A stretch of DNA of 64,000 nucleotides from positions 1 to 64,000 of the forward strand of contig NZ_QRCC01000004.1 of assembly GCF_009833125.1 (NCBI RefSeq), written 5' to 3'. This DNA comes from Nitrosomonas sp. HPC101. Lineage in GTDB: Bacteria; Pseudomonadota; Gammaproteobacteria; Burkholderiales; Nitrosomonadaceae. Below are positions 19,449-31,438 of this stretch, in pieces (position 1 is the stretch's first letter; every line of letters begins with the position of its first letter). Below the pieces are notes generated by a model. The model did not search any database. It saw nothing but the letters and a program-made list of their open reading frames with translations, and was not told the origin of the DNA. A program made the position numbers and the translations under genes.

Positions 19449-20267
19449 ATGTCGGTTAACCGGCTGAAACATCGGGAATCCAGGCGTACACGCAGGCGAT
19501 CTCCTGTTGCAGAAGGCGCCAGCGTTACGTCTGCTGCGGCATCTGACAGATTACAGAAACTGCTGGCGCGCACTGGCTTAGGTTCCCGGCGGGAAATCGA
19601 AGCCATGATTGCTGCTGGTCGTGTGAGTATCAATAATGTGGTAGCAAAACTCGGTGATCGAGCCGGGTTTGAGGACAAAATACGGATTGATGGAAAAATT
19701 ATCCGGCTCAGGATGCCTGCGCTGTCACCGCGTATTATTATTTACCATAAGCCGGAGGGAGAAATTGTCAGTGTGCGTGATCCACAAGGACGACCATCGG
19801 TATTCGATAAACTGCCGTACGTACGATCTTCCAAATGGATAGCAATAGGCAGGTTGGATTTCAATACCAGCGGGCTGCTTATTTTCACAACTGACGGTAC
19901 TTTGGCCAATCGTCTGATGCATCCGCGTTATCAGATGGAGCGGGAATATGCAGTTCGCATCGTTGGGGAATTATCCCGGGAACAAATTACTCGTTTGACT
20001 ACGTGCATTGAGCTGGAAGATGGTCCGGCAAAATTTGATCAGTTGTTCGACGAAGGTGGACAAGGAACAAATCATTGGTACCGCGTTATACTGAAAGAAG
20101 GTAGAAATCGTGAAGTGCGCCGGATGTTTGAAGCATTGGGGGTAACAGTCAGCCGTCTGATGCGCATCAGGTTCGGTCCTGTTAATCTTCCACCCAGACT
20201 GAAGCGTGGTATGTGGCTGGAGCTGGTCGATACAGAAGTAGAAAGACTATTGGCATTAGTCAATTAA
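19449..20267 (+). CDS. rluB: Pseudouridine synthase, RluB/RsuA family
   Basis: A 272-residue protein with an S4 RNA-binding domain (LQKLLARTGLGSRREIEAMI, about residues 35-85) and the RsuA-type catalytic domain containing GRLDFNTSGLLIFTTDG, whose aspartate is the catalytic residue. The ending fits RluB, which makes pseudouridine 2605 in 23S rRNA, rather than RsuA. The N-terminal 30 residues are basic and low-complexity. Confidence 0.88.
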   Translation: MSVNRLKHRESRRTRRRSPVAEGASVTSAAASDRLQKLLARTGLGSRREIEAMIAAGRVSINNVVAKLGDRAGFEDKIRIDGKIIRLRMPALSPRIIIYHKPEGEIVSVRDPQGRPSVFDKLPYVRSSKWIAIGRLDFNTSGLLIFTTDGTLANRLMHPRYQMEREYAVRIVGELSREQITRLTTCIELEDGPAKFDQLFDEGGQGTNHWYRVILKEGRNREVRRMFEALGVTVSRLMRIRFGPVNLPPRLKRGMWLELVDTEVERLLALVN

Positions 20268-20289
20268 TCTACCTTTAGTAAATTCCTTG

Positions 20290-21216
20290 TTACGTTGGCA
20301 GGTCGCAGCGTCTGATCATTAGAACAAACTGGCTGCCTGCACTGGTTTCCAGCCAAGTACAGGGCAGCTGGGGAAATGCTTGTTCTATTTCGGACTGATT
20401 ATGGCCGATTTCCATGATCAGCAAGCCATCTTCGGTCAGATGATCTGCGGCTTCCTTGAGAATCTGGTGAACAACATCCAGCCCATCAAGTCCTCCCGCC
20501 AGGGCGATAGCAGGCTCATGACGATATTCTTCGGGAAGCATGGCCATGGATGTGGCATTGACGTAAGGGGGGTTGCTGATGAGCAGATCATATCGTTTTC
20601 CTTGAAGTGTGGTGAAAAGATCCGAGTGAATCAGATTGATCCGGCTTGTCAGATCGTAATTTCTGATGTTTATGGAGGCAACATCCAATGCATCGGAAGA
20701 AATATCCACAGCATCGATTTGTGCCTGCTCAAAGCTGTGTGCCAATAGAATGGCGAGACAACCGGAGCCGGTGCATAGATCAAGTGCTGAATTGACATCA
20801 TACGGATCTGCTACCCAGGGGGATAGGCGATCTTGCAGCAGCTCAGCAATGAATGAACGCGGTATGATGACGCGTTCATCAACATAGAAATTGAAATCAC
20901 CCAGCCAGGCTTCATGTGTCAGATAGGCAACCGGCATTTTTTCACTGACACGTCGCTCAATGATGCGGAGAACCTGATCACGTTCACTGCCTGTAAGTGT
21001 GGCATCCATAAAAAGATCCAGCTGATCGGAACTCAGATGCAGTGTGTGCATGATCAGAAACGCAGCTTCATCATAGATACTCGGTAGACCATGCCCCAGG
21101 AAAAGGTCGGACCGGTTGAAATAGCTTATTGCAAAACGCAGCAAATCGCGCAAGGTGCGCAATTCTTCTCCTGCTTGGAGGATAGTGGGGTTGTTAGGCT
21201 GCCTAGTATGAGTCAT
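20290..21216 (-). CDS. prmB: Ribosomal protein L3 glutamine methyltransferase
   Basis: A 308-residue SAM-dependent methyltransferase with the HemK/PrmB layout: an N-terminal helical domain, the SAM site ALDLCTGSGCLAILLAHSF and the catalytic NPPY motif in LLISNPPYVN. The N-terminus (LRDLLRFAISYFNRSDLFLGHG) fits PrmB better than PrmC. PrmB methylates a glutamine of L3, and that glutamine is kept in the L3 encoded at 515-1165. It is convergent with rluB and divergent from tadA. Confidence 0.92.
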   Translation of the reverse strand: MTHTRQPNNPTILQAGEELRTLRDLLRFAISYFNRSDLFLGHGLPSIYDEAAFLIMHTLHLSSDQLDLFMDATLTGSERDQVLRIIERRVSEKMPVAYLTHEAWLGDFNFYVDERVIIPRSFIAELLQDRLSPWVADPYDVNSALDLCTGSGCLAILLAHSFEQAQIDAVDISSDALDVASINIRNYDLTSRINLIHSDLFTTLQGKRYDLLISNPPYVNATSMAMLPEEYRHEPAIALAGGLDGLDVVHQILKEAADHLTEDGLLIMEIGHNQSEIEQAFPQLPCTWLETSAGSQFVLMIRRCDLPT

Positions 21217-21218
21217 GA

Positions 21219-22243
<1,025 letters not shown>

Positions 22244-22309
22244 CTACTGCACCTTTTGGGGCACGATCAAGAGCGTGCTGGTATCCAGTTTCCTGACCAG
22301 GAAAATATC

Positions 22310-23920
22310 ATGAAATCACTACGTGGCAAAATATTGCTGAACGACCCGGTACAGAATAAATCCACTGCTTTTACCCGGGAAGAGCGTGAACGTTACGGCT
22401 TGCAAGGATTACTGCCATACGGTGTGACCGATATTCAAAAACAGCAGCAGCGGGTGCTGGCCAATCTGCGCAGTAAAAGCAGCAATATCGAAAAATACAT
22501 TTATTTGAATGACTTGCTCGAACGCAACCAGAGGCTGTTTTATCGTATTCTGATTGATCATATCGATGAAATTATGCCGTTGGTTTATACACCGACTGTG
22601 GGCGAAGCCTGTGTGAAACTTTCGCATATTTTCAGAAAGCCACAAGGGTTTTACATTACTCCGGAAGACCGAGGGAAGATTGTATCCTGCCTTGAAAACT
22701 GGCCGGAAACCAGTGTGAAAATTATCGTTGTTACAGACGGAGAGCGTATTCTCGGTCTGGGTGATCTGGGTGCAAATGGCATGGGAATACCCGTTGGTAA
22801 AACTTCTTTGTATGTGGCTTGTGCTGGTATTGATCCAGGTCGATGCATGCCAGTCATGCTAGATGTGGGAACGGGTAATCAGGCATTGCGAGAAGATCCG
22901 CTTTATCTGGGCTATCCCTATCCCCGGCTGACTGGACAGGATTATTTATCACTGGTGGATGAGTTTGTAGCAGCGGTACGGCATCAGTTTCCGGATGCAT
23001 TGATCCAGTTTGAGGATTTCAGCAGTCAGAATGCATTTGCCCTGTTGGATCGCTATGCCGGGCAGGTTCGATGTTTCAATGACGACATCCAGGGTACGGC
23101 CGCGGTGACGCTGGCAGGTATCTATGCTTCCTGCCGAATTACGCACAAATCGTTTGCTGATTTGAAAATCATGTTACTGGGAACGGGATCAGCCGCAACC
23201 GGCGTTGCCGAGCTGCTGCTGCCGGCATTCAAGGCGGTCGGATTGAGTGAAGCCGAGGCACGCTCCAGGATCAGTTTTGTGGACAGACAGGGTCTGGTAA
23301 CAGTTGCACGTGAACAGATCAAGCCGCGTATCCGGCCGTTTGCCCAGGAGCGGGCACCAGTTGATTTCATCGATGCGATTGCTGCCATCCGGCCGGATGT
23401 GTTAATTGGCGCGACAGGTACAGCAGGCGCATTCAGTGAAGCAGCCATCCGTGAGATGGCTCGCTGCCAGGAACACCCCGTGATTATTGCGCTTTCCAAT
23501 CCGACTTCGCATACGGAATGTACCGCTGAACAGGCTTACCGGTGGAGTGAGGGGCGGGCTGTTTTTGCCAGTGGCAGTCCGTTTTCACCCGTAATGCTGG
23601 GTGAACGTGTCTATTATTCGGCGCAAGGGAATAACGTGTACATCTATCCCGGGATTGGACTGGGTATGATCGTGAGTCGCGCACGTCTGGTGGTTGAACG
23701 TATGTTTCTGGCAGCTGCCGAAGAGTTGGCGAACCGTGTATCTCCTGCAGAAATCGAGCGTGGATTGATTTATCCGGATATTGCCCGGGTACGCGATATT
23801 TCTCAGGGCATTGCCGTCAGGGTTTGTCAGATAGCCCGGCAGGATGGTCTGACGGGTGAGGATTTATCTGCGGATCTGGAGGTGAATGTGCAGGCTCTGA
23901 TGTATGAACCTGGCTATTGA
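22310..23920 (+). CDS. maeA: NAD-dependent malic enzyme
   Basis: The ATG at 22310 has AGGAAAA upstream and gives 536 residues; an upstream in-frame start at 22256 adds 18 residues and lacks support. Conserved parts are PLVYTPTVGEAC, the catalytic region GLGDLGANGMGIPVGK, FEDFSSQNAFALL, FNDDIQGTAAVTLAG and the Rossmann LLGTGSAATGVAELL. It decarboxylates malate to pyruvate. It resembles E. coli MaeA (SfcA) in overall layout. NAD versus NADP use is inferred from family only. Confidence 0.92.
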   Translation: MKSLRGKILLNDPVQNKSTAFTREERERYGLQGLLPYGVTDIQKQQQRVLANLRSKSSNIEKYIYLNDLLERNQRLFYRILIDHIDEIMPLVYTPTVGEACVKLSHIFRKPQGFYITPEDRGKIVSCLENWPETSVKIIVVTDGERILGLGDLGANGMGIPVGKTSLYVACAGIDPGRCMPVMLDVGTGNQALREDPLYLGYPYPRLTGQDYLSLVDEFVAAVRHQFPDALIQFEDFSSQNAFALLDRYAGQVRCFNDDIQGTAAVTLAGIYASCRITHKSFADLKIMLLGTGSAATGVAELLLPAFKAVGLSEAEARSRISFVDRQGLVTVAREQIKPRIRPFAQERAPVDFIDAIAAIRPDVLIGATGTAGAFSEAAIREMARCQEHPVIIALSNPTSHTECTAEQAYRWSEGRAVFASGSPFSPVMLGERVYYSAQGNNVYIYPGIGLGMIVSRARLVVERMFLAAAEELANRVSPAEIERGLIYPDIARVRDISQGIAVRVCQIARQDGLTGEDLSADLEVNVQALMYEPGY

Positions 23921-24049
23921 ACCTGGAAACCGCAGTTGATTGCTTATCAACCTCTGGAAGCTCTGATGAATTATTGGGGTGTATGCCGACCTGGTGGGCG
24001 GAACAAAGCCACCCACTTCGGGCACGGCATATTGCAGGAACAGGTCAGA

Positions 24050-24886
24050 TTACTCAAACAAGTTGAGAATGCCATCGAGGCCGACGTGATCAAGAGAAAA
24101 AGTCGCTTTTTCCTTTAGTATGGGTTTTGCGTGAAAGGCAATGCCAACGCCGGATTCTTCCAGCATTTTCAGATCATTGGCACCATCTCCAACAGCAATG
24201 ACCTGATCTTTCCTAAGCCCAAGTTCATCCCGTATCCGCTTCAGAATTTCTCCCTTGCCGGATGCGCCGATAATATTGCCCAGCACTCGCCCCGTTAGTT
24301 TTCCATCCTGAACCTCAAAAGTATTGGCAAACGCGTAATCCAATCCAAGTCGGTCTTTGACTTGATCGGTAAAAAAAGTGTAGCCACCTGAGATCACCAT
24401 GGTTTTAATACCAACAGATTGCATGCGCTGAAGCATTTTTTCAGCGCCGGGGCTCAACCGCACACGCTCGTCATAAACTTGTTGCAATGCTTCTTGTGGA
24501 AGCCCCTTAAGCAGGGCGGTACGCCGCGTGAGGCTTTCGGCGAAGCTGATATCTCCACGCATAGTGCTTTGGGTGATTGCGGAAACTTGTGGTTTAACAT
24601 TATGCATATCAGCAATTTCGTCGATGGATTCGATTGCAAGCAATGTCGAGTCCATATCCATTGCGATCAAACCAAAATCGGTCAGTTTTTTACCTGGGGG
24701 GACGAAGGCGTGATCCAGGCTGACTTCCTCGCAATAATCCGGGATATCAGGATGCGGTTGGGCATTCATCATCCGGAAAGCTTCCCCGGTAATGCGATCA
24801 ATCTGGCTGGCCTGTGCAAGTTTGGCAATGGCCCGCAAATCGTTGTTCTGGATATCTGTTCCTTGAATAATAAGATTCATGAGCAT
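24050..24886 (-). CDS. serB: Phosphoserine phosphatase
   Basis: A 278-residue HAD phosphatase. The catalytic motif I is AMDMDSTLLAIESIDEIADM, motif II is VISGGYTFFT and motif III is VIAVGDGANDLKMLEESGVG. The N-terminal 80 residues form the regulatory region typical of proteobacterial SerB. It performs the last step of serine synthesis. Two ATGs lie six bases apart at 24886 and 24880. It is convergent with maeA; the 130-base gap between them has no recognisable gene. Confidence 0.94.
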   Translation of the reverse strand: MLMNLIIQGTDIQNNDLRAIAKLAQASQIDRITGEAFRMMNAQPHPDIPDYCEEVSLDHAFVPPGKKLTDFGLIAMDMDSTLLAIESIDEIADMHNVKPQVSAITQSTMRGDISFAESLTRRTALLKGLPQEALQQVYDERVRLSPGAEKMLQRMQSVGIKTMVISGGYTFFTDQVKDRLGLDYAFANTFEVQDGKLTGRVLGNIIGASGKGEILKRIRDELGLRKDQVIAVGDGANDLKMLEESGVGIAFHAKPILKEKATFSLDHVGLDGILNLFE

Positions 24887-24919
24887 TATTTTAATTTGGT
24901 TAAGTGACGAATGCGGGCA

Positions 24920-25763
24920 CTATACATGGAATGTCGTGCCATATAAATATCGGTCGGGTAGGCGCGCTCGGGTTTTAAAGGGTGAAGTCAGCGAAGGATT
25001 TCGTTCAATAATCCGGTTACGCCCCATGTATTTGGCGGATCTGGTCAGGAATGGCTTTGACTACAGCAACCAATATACCATCCCCGCCAATATGCCCATA
25101 GGTATCGTTAAAGGTTTTGTAGTTATCAATATCAATTATTGCCAGGGAAAAGGTGATCTCTGTTGAATTGAGCGCTGAAATTCACTCCGGAACGCCTCAT
25201 CGCAATTGGCGCGATTGTGTGCGCCGATCAGGCCGTTATGCTGGATTTTATCTTTAAGTTCGCGCACTGTGATCATAGCTTAACATTGTCAGTAGTTCTC
25301 TGACTTCGGTGATGATCTTGTTAAGATGAGCCGGATTCAGGATGGTGATTTCGAACAGTTTTTCTACATGATGCAGATTGTTCTGCATGACTTCCAGAAG
25401 GGCGTTGTGGTCTGCTGCCAGCGAAAAACTGGTAGGTAATCTTCAGGCACGAGCGCGTGGAAGGCAAGAATGTTAATGTCTTGTAGTAGGTCCGCCAGCG
25501 AGAAGGGCAATGCGATTGCAATTACACCGTATGTTCCGAGGACATTGATTGATATTGTTGATCAGATATCTGGATTTGTACAGCGGGGCATTGGCTGTCT
25601 TGATAATTTTGACGGCAAGTGCAGGATCAGGCGAGATATAATGACTAATTTGGGTAAGACTGGTATCTGTCTTGCCGGCCAGGTCAATAATTGTGAGCGC
25701 GACGGAAGGCAGGCTGGGCAAGTTTGTGCAGAGCCACAATTGCTTGAGCAAATTTTCTTTCAT
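24920..25763 (-). pseudogene. Decayed HDOD-GGDEF signalling gene
   Basis: Translation in several frames gives ordered pieces of one protein. From 25763 an HDOD N-terminus reads NLPSLPSVALTIIDLAG and ISPDPALAVKIIKTANAPLY; a shifted frame continues VLGTYGVIAIALPFSLA; another gives VRELKDKIQHNGLIGAHNRA; then [23 protein letters not shown]; and finally [14 protein letters not shown], the end of a GGDEF domain. The RGGDEF active-site loop itself appears to be deleted. The gene has at least three frameshifts and internal stops, so it is non-functional as written. Confidence 0.82.
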
Positions 25764-26018
25764 ATTTTATTACCAGAGATGTGAACAAGGCATCTGCTTA
25801 CTCATTCCGGGTTTACGGGAAAAATGATTTCACCCGATAGAGTTCCATAAAAACTCTGGAAAAGAGTTATTAAGCGAACCTGTTTGTGCTGAATACCACA
25901 AGCACGATTCTGGGAATTATGGCGGGGAGTCCGTTTTTTCTGATTCGGGATCAGAGACGTAGCCATGATCCGATTCGTATTCATTATCAGGAATAAACAA
26001 ATAAAACAGGAGTAAAGC

Positions 26019-27512
26019 ATGGATTTCGTAATCCAATCCGGTCGCCTGGAGAAATACCATGGTGACTGTATCGTGGCAGGCGTGTTTGAAACCCGTAAAT
26101 TGACCGGGGCAGCCAAAACGCTGGATGAAGTGTGTAAAGGTTATCTGGCCGGAGTAGTTGACCAGGGAGATATGGATGGCCGGGCAAATACAACGCTGCT
26201 GTTACATAACGTTCCGGGTATCGGGAGCAAGCGCGTGTTGCTGGTCGGATTGGGTAAGGAAGAAGAATACGCTGAAAAGGAGTTTCTGGGAGCCATTCGT
26301 GCAGTTTTTAAAGCGCTGCAGCAGACGGGAGTCAAGAATGCTGGTTTGTGTGTGGCGGATTTGATTGTAGAAGGAAGAGGGATTGCCTGGGCCCTATTGC
26401 AGTCGATTCTCCTGGCAGAAGAAAGTGTGTATCGCTTTGATAGACTTAAAAGCAAACGCGAGGAGCGTCAGTTATCTCTGCAGAAAATTACCTTTCTCAT
26501 TGGGGATGAATCTGCAACAGCAGACGCGAAAAAGGCATTGCAGCAGGGGGTGGCGATTGCGCGCGGTATAAATGTAACAAAGGATCTGGGTAATCTTGCG
26601 CCCAATATTTGTACTCCGACCTATCTGGCTGAACAAGCTGGTGAAATGGCCCGTACTTACTCGCTTAAACTTTCCGTGCTGGAAGAAAAAGATATGGAAA
26701 AGCTGGGTATGGGTGCGTTGCTGGCGGTAGCGCGCGGCAGTCATCAGCCGGCAAAATTGATCGTGATGGAATACCGTGGTCGGAAAAGTACCAAAAAACC
26801 AGTTGTACTGGTTGGCAAAGGGGTAACGTTTGATACCGGGGGTATTTCGCTGAAACCGGCTGCCGAAATGGACGAGATGAAGTACGACATGGGTGGAGCG
26901 GCGAGTGTTTTCGGTACACTGACTGCTGTGGCGGAAATGAAGTTGCCTGTTAATGTAACAGGTATCATTCCAGCAACCGAAAATATGCCGGGTGGTAATG
27001 CAACCAAACCGGGAGACGTTGTTACCAGCCTGTCCGGCCAGACAATCGAGATATTGAATACTGATGCGGAAGGGCGGTTGATTCTGTGTGATGCGCTGGC
27101 ATATGCTGAGCGTTACAAACCGGAGGTGGTGATTGATATTGCCACATTGACAGGGGCCTGCGTGGTCGCCCTGGGGCATGTGGTCAGCGGTCTGATGGGT
27201 ACCGATGAACAGCTGGTTCAGGAACTGCGTCAGGCCGGGGAGAAGGCATCTGATCGTGCCTGGCAGCTGCCACTGGGAAAAGAATACCAAGAACTGCTCA
27301 AAAGCAATTTTGCCGATATGGCCAATATCGGTGGTCGTTGGGGAGGCGCGATTACGGCAGCCTGCTTCCTTTCCCGTTTTACCGGGAAATACCGTTGGGC
27401 GCATCTTGATATTGCCGGAACAGCCTGGAAATCCGGCAAGGAAAAGGAAGCGACCGGGCGTCCCGTGCCATTACTGACACAATTTCTGATTGACCGTGCC
27501 GATCCGCATTAA
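26019..27512 (+). CDS. pepA: Leucyl aminopeptidase (M17)
   Basis: A 497-residue cytosolic aminopeptidase. The metal and catalytic motifs are LVGKGVTFDTGGISLKPAAE, KYDMGGAASVFGT and the family signature NTDAEGRLILCDALAYAE. It removes N-terminal residues from peptides; E. coli PepA also binds DNA. AGGAG precedes the ATG by seven bases. In many proteobacteria lptF lies divergently upstream; here the neighbour is a decayed gene. It is followed closely by holC, a classic order. Confidence 0.95.
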   Translation: MDFVIQSGRLEKYHGDCIVAGVFETRKLTGAAKTLDEVCKGYLAGVVDQGDMDGRANTTLLLHNVPGIGSKRVLLVGLGKEEEYAEKEFLGAIRAVFKALQQTGVKNAGLCVADLIVEGRGIAWALLQSILLAEESVYRFDRLKSKREERQLSLQKITFLIGDESATADAKKALQQGVAIARGINVTKDLGNLAPNICTPTYLAEQAGEMARTYSLKLSVLEEKDMEKLGMGALLAVARGSHQPAKLIVMEYRGRKSTKKPVVLVGKGVTFDTGGISLKPAAEMDEMKYDMGGAASVFGTLTAVAEMKLPVNVTGIIPATENMPGGNATKPGDVVTSLSGQTIEILNTDAEGRLILCDALAYAERYKPEVVIDIATLTGACVVALGHVVSGLMGTDEQLVQELRQAGEKASDRAWQLPLGKEYQELLKSNFADMANIGGRWGGAITAACFLSRFTGKYRWAHLDIAGTAWKSGKEKEATGRPVPLLTQFLIDRADPH

Positions 27513-27547
27513 TCTTAGTCGATACTCGTTCATCCCTGCGGGTGGGT

Positions 27548-27973
27548 GTGACACAGATTGATTTTTACACAGGAGCAACAGACAGGCTGCTGATTACCTG
27601 TCGCTTGTGCACAAAAGCGGTACAGCAAGGGTTGAGAACGCTGATCCATGTCCCGGATGAAGCGCTGGCGGATCGGCTTGACAAGGTGCTCTGGACGTTT
27701 TCATCTAACAGTTTTGTCCCGCACTGTCGGATAGGTGACAGGCTGGCAGGAGTGACGTCGGTGATATTAAATAATCGGCCGGAGCTGCTGGAAACAGCTG
27801 GCTTTAATGTATTGCTTAATCTGGCTGAAACAATTCCGTCTGGATTTGAGCATTTTCAACGAATAGTCGAAGTCGTTGATGAAATGGAGGACAACAAGCG
27901 GTATGCACGCAAACGGTATCGGCGCTACCAGGATTTGGGGCACGATGTTCGCCATCATCGGCTTGAGGGGTAA
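27548..27973 (+). CDS. holC: DNA polymerase III subunit chi
   Basis: A 141-residue HolC from the GTG at 27548 (MTQIDFYTGATDRLL), with a GTG two codons earlier as an alternative. Family residues include CRLCTKAVQQGLRTLIHV, LWTFSSNSFVPHC and LLNLAETIPSGFEHF. Chi links the clamp loader to SSB. The placement between pepA and valS is widespread in proteobacteria and supports the call. Confidence 0.93.
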   Translation: MTQIDFYTGATDRLLITCRLCTKAVQQGLRTLIHVPDEALADRLDKVLWTFSSNSFVPHCRIGDRLAGVTSVILNNRPELLETAGFNVLLNLAETIPSGFEHFQRIVEVVDEMEDNKRYARKRYRRYQDLGHDVRHHRLEG

Positions 27974-28055
27974 CTAACGGATTCCAAACGATGCGGGAGT
28001 TTCCCTGTTATGCCCTCAGTTTTGAGTTTCTTGCCTGATCAGGAGCAATCTGGCA

Positions 28056-28463
28056 ATGGATAATTCGCCCGATATACTTGCAGATCTGGAAGGTTTGATC
28101 CTGCTGAATAAAGTGGATTCGATGTTACGCAGACATCGGCAGGAGCAAGCCTCTCTCATACAACCTGTGGAGCAGCAGGTTGTTACAAATCCGCCTGGTT
28201 CCATGGAACAGTCTTTTTTTAGATTTGGCGAATTATCCGGAGAGCTTACTGAGACACAGCCTGGCATTGACGGTATTCCTGTTTTGACTGACCAGGTGGC
28301 GTTGACGATGAGTATAAATGAATGGTCATCCCAAACGGAAATTTCTGAGCTATTGTGTTTTGCATTTGATGCAGCATTAAGGGAAGCATGCATCAATCTG
28401 AATCCCGCTGAGCGGCTGACCCTAATACACGCGTTGGGAAAACGGCTGCCCAGAAATCTTTAG
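28056..28463 (+). CDS. Conserved hypothetical protein between holC and valS
   Basis: A 135-residue protein that I do not recognise. The ATG is preceded by CAGGAGCAA. The first half is acidic (DILADLEGLILLNKVDSMLRRH), the middle is proline- and glutamine-rich, and the second half looks helical (LLCFAFDAALREACINL). No signal peptide, membrane segment or known catalytic motif is visible. Its position in the holC-valS operon suggests co-expression, which is weak evidence for any role. Confidence 0.7.
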   Translation: MDNSPDILADLEGLILLNKVDSMLRRHRQEQASLIQPVEQQVVTNPPGSMEQSFFRFGELSGELTETQPGIDGIPVLTDQVALTMSINEWSSQTEISELLCFAFDAALREACINLNPAERLTLIHALGKRLPRNL

Positions 28464-28587
28464 CCATCCATTCCACCCGCATTGGTTATAATGACCGGTT
28501 TTATTCTACCGGTTCGCCTTGAGAGATAATTGTGCTTGGCCACGTCTTGTCTGATGCTCTTTTTTTAGCATTTTCCCCGATTGCCTG

Positions 28588-31350
28588 ATGACCATGGAAC
28601 TCACAAAAAGCTTCGATCCAAAGGATATAGAAACCCGCTGGTATTCGGCCTGGGAAGCCGCTGGTTATTTCAGCCCGACCGGTTCTGGGGGAGCGAATGC
28701 CTACTGCATCATGCTGCCACCGCCTAATGTTACTGGCACACTGCATATGGGGCATGCTTTCCAGCACACCTTGATGGATACGTTGATCCGCTACCATCGC
28801 ATGTTGGGCGACAACACATTGTGGCAGCCGGGTACGGATCATGCCGGCATTGCCACACAAATCGTAGTTGAACGGCAACTGGATCAGGAAGGCAAAAATC
28901 GACGTCAGATGGGGCGTGAAGCTTTTCTCGAGCGCGTCTGGCAATGGAAGGAGGAATCAGGTTCCACGATTACCCGCCAGATGCGGCGTATGGGGGCTTC
29001 CTGTGACTGGTCACGCGAACGCTTCACGATGGATGAAGTGCTTTCCCGTGCAGTGACAGAAGTATTCGTGCGCCTTTACCGGGAAGGGTTGATTTATCGC
29101 GGCAAACGACTGGTCAACTGGGATCCGGTGCTGCAGACAGCGGTCTCTGATCTGGAAGTGATTTCGGCTGAAGAGCAGGGATCGCTCTGGCACATCCTTT
29201 ACCCATTCGAACAATCGGAAGGAAATAACGAGAACAAGGGACTGGTTGTTGCCACCACCCGTCCGGAAACCATGCTGGGAGATATGGCGGTGGCGGTTCA
29301 TCCGGAAGATGAGCGTTATCGTCATCTGATCGGACGTCATTTGCGTTTGCCGTTATCTGAACGCACGATTCCGATCATCGCGGACAGTTATGTGGATCCT
29401 ACTTTTGGTACCGGTTGCGTAAAAATTACCCCGGCACATGATTTCAACGACTATCAGGTCGGGCAGCGGCACAAACTGATTCCACTCAATATTTTCACAC
29501 TGGATGGCAGAATCAATGACAATGCCCCAGCTGAATTTCAGGGGCTGGATCGTTTCGATGCCAGAAAAAAAGTGATTGCTGATCTTCAGACACAGGGACT
29601 GCTGGTTGAGACTCGCCCGCATAAACTGATGGTTCCGCGTGGAGATCGCACCAATACCGTTATTGAACCGATGTTGACGGATCAGTGGTATCTGGCGATG
29701 GAAGGTCTGGCTGAACAGGGCCTGGCAGCAGTTGCAAGTGGCAAGGTGCGGTTTGTGCCGGAGAACTGGACGCATGTCTACAATCAGTGGCTGGAAAATA
29801 TCCAGGACTGGTGTATTTCGCGGCAATTGTGGTGGGGGCACAGGATACCAGCCTGGTACGATGAGGATGGTAACGTGACCGTTGCGTATGATCTGGAAGA
29901 AGCCAGAAAACTATCCGGCAAGCAAACCCTGCAGCAGGATGAGGATGTGCTCGATACCTGGTTTTCTTCGGCACTATGGCCTTTCTCGACACTGGGCTGG
30001 CCGGAACAGACCCCCGAGCTCAAAACCTTTTTGCCTGGATCCGTGTTGGTAACCGGGTTTGACATCATTTTCTTCTGGGTGGCGCGTATGGTGATGATGA
30101 CCCTGCATTTCACCGGAGAGGTCCCTTTCCGGGAGGTATACATTACCGGTCTGATTCGCGATGCGGAAGGCCATAAAATGAGCAAATCCAAGGGGAATGT
30201 GCTTGATCCGCTCGATCTGATCGATGGTGTTTCACTGACGGAGCTGATCAGAAAGCGTACCACCGGCCTGATGAACCCTAAACAGGCGGAATCCATTGAA
30301 AAAGCTACCCGCAAACAGTTTCCGCAAGGGATTCCTGCGTTCGGGACCGATGCGTTGCGCTTTACGTTTGCCAGCCTGGCTTCGCATGGACGTGACATCA
30401 AGTTTGATCTGCAACGTTGTGAAGGCTATCGCAATTTCTGCAATAAGCTGTGGAATGCCACCCGTTTTGTGCTGATGAACTGCGAGAGCAAAGACACCGG
30501 TCTGGATGAAACCTTGCCGCTGAATTTTTCGCAAGCGGATAAATGGATCGTCAGTCGTCTGCAGCAGGCTGAACAGGGCGTGGCACAGGCTTTCAATGAA
30601 TACCGTTTTGACCTTGCTGCGCGCGAGATATACGAATTTGTCTGGGATGAATACTGCGACTGGTATGTAGAACTGGCAAAAGTACAGTTGAGCAGTGCAG
30701 ATGAAGCATGTCAGCGTGCTACCCGGCGTACACTGGTGCGCGTACTGGAAACAGTGTTGCGGTTGGCACATCCGGTTATTCCATTCATTACCGAGGAGCT
30801 CTGGCAGGCGGTTGCACCGCTTGCTGGCAGAACCGGCGCCAGTATCATGTGCCAGGCTTATCCTCAGTCTGATCAGACACATATCGACGAACAGGCTGTT
30901 GCCGATATCCGGTTGCTCAAGGAGATTGTCAATGCCTGCCGCACGTTGCGCGGGGAAATGAAGCTGTCACCGGCAGAGCGTATACCGCTGCTGATAGAAG
31001 GTGATCGCACCCGATTGATGGATTTTTTAGGTTATTTACAGGCACTTGCCAGGTTGTCCGAAGTGACTGTTCTGCCAGACAGATTGCCGGATACCGATGC
31101 GCCGGTTGCTGTTGTGGGTGAATTCAGGTTGATGCTGAAAATCGAGATCGATATTAAGGCAGAACGTGAGCGCCTCAACAAGGAAATACAGCGGTTGGCG
31201 CTTGAAATTGGCAAAGCCAGAACGAAGCTGGATAATCCCGATTTTCTTCAGCGTGCTCCGGAGAAAGTGGTCCGACAGGAAAAGGAACGTCTGGCTACAT
31301 TCAGCACAACACTGGAAAAACTGGATGAACAGCTGCAAAAACTGAATTGA
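28588..31350 (+). CDS. valS: Valyl-tRNA synthetase
   Basis: A 920-residue class I synthetase. The HIGH motif is [10 protein letters not shown] near residue 50 and the KMSKS motif is [14 protein letters not shown] near residue 530. The CP1 editing domain is visible with [22 protein letters not shown]. The C-terminal coiled coil runs from about residue 850 and contains [20 protein letters not shown]. It charges tRNA-Val and removes mischarged threonine. Starts at 28588 or two codons later are both possible. Confidence 0.97.
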   Translation: MTMELTKSFDPKDIETRWYSAWEAAGYFSPTGSGGANAYCIMLPPPNVTGTLHMGHAFQHTLMDTLIRYHRMLGDNTLWQPGTDHAGIATQIVVERQLDQEGKNRRQMGREAFLERVWQWKEESGSTITRQMRRMGASCDWSRERFTMDEVLSRAVTEVFVRLYREGLIYRGKRLVNWDPVLQTAVSDLEVISAEEQGSLWHILYPFEQSEGNNENKGLVVATTRPETMLGDMAVAVHPEDERYRHLIGRHLRLPLSERTIPIIADSYVDPTFGTGCVKITPAHDFNDYQVGQRHKLIPLNIFTLDGRINDNAPAEFQGLDRFDARKKVIADLQTQGLLVETRPHKLMVPRGDRTNTVIEPMLTDQWYLAMEGLAEQGLAAVASGKVRFVPENWTHVYNQWLENIQDWCISRQLWWGHRIPAWYDEDGNVTVAYDLEEARKLSGKQTLQQDEDVLDTWFSSALWPFSTLGWPEQTPELKTFLPGSVLVTGFDIIFFWVARMVMMTLHFTGEVPFREVYITGLIRDAEGHKMSKSKGNVLDPLDLIDGVSLTELIRKRTTGLMNPKQAESIEKATRKQFPQGIPAFGTDALRFTFASLASHGRDIKFDLQRCEGYRNFCNKLWNATRFVLMNCESKDTGLDETLPLNFSQADKWIVSRLQQAEQGVAQAFNEYRFDLAAREIYEFVWDEYCDWYVELAKVQLSSADEACQRATRRTLVRVLETVLRLAHPVIPFITEELWQAVAPLAGRTGASIMCQAYPQSDQTHIDEQAVADIRLLKEIVNACRTLRGEMKLSPAERIPLLIEGDRTRLMDFLGYLQALARLSEVTVLPDRLPDTDAPVAVVGEFRLMLKIEIDIKAERERLNKEIQRLALEIGKARTKLDNPDFLQRAPEKVVRQEKERLATFSTTLEKLDEQLQKLN

Positions 31351-31438
31351 TCATTGAATGATGATAGAAGAATGGTTACGTATGGTTTTATTCTTACGTT
31401 AGTTTATAAACCCTTTTGAGATTGAATCTATATTGATA

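Noticed and set aside
23936-24118. Open frame of 60 codons between maeA and serB
   Set aside because: It overlaps the end of serB on the other strand, has no ribosome-binding site and no recognisable protein features.
25802-26116. Open frame on the - strand overlapping the start of pepA
   Set aside because: It covers the pepA promoter and ribosome-binding site and reads as low-complexity antisense sequence.
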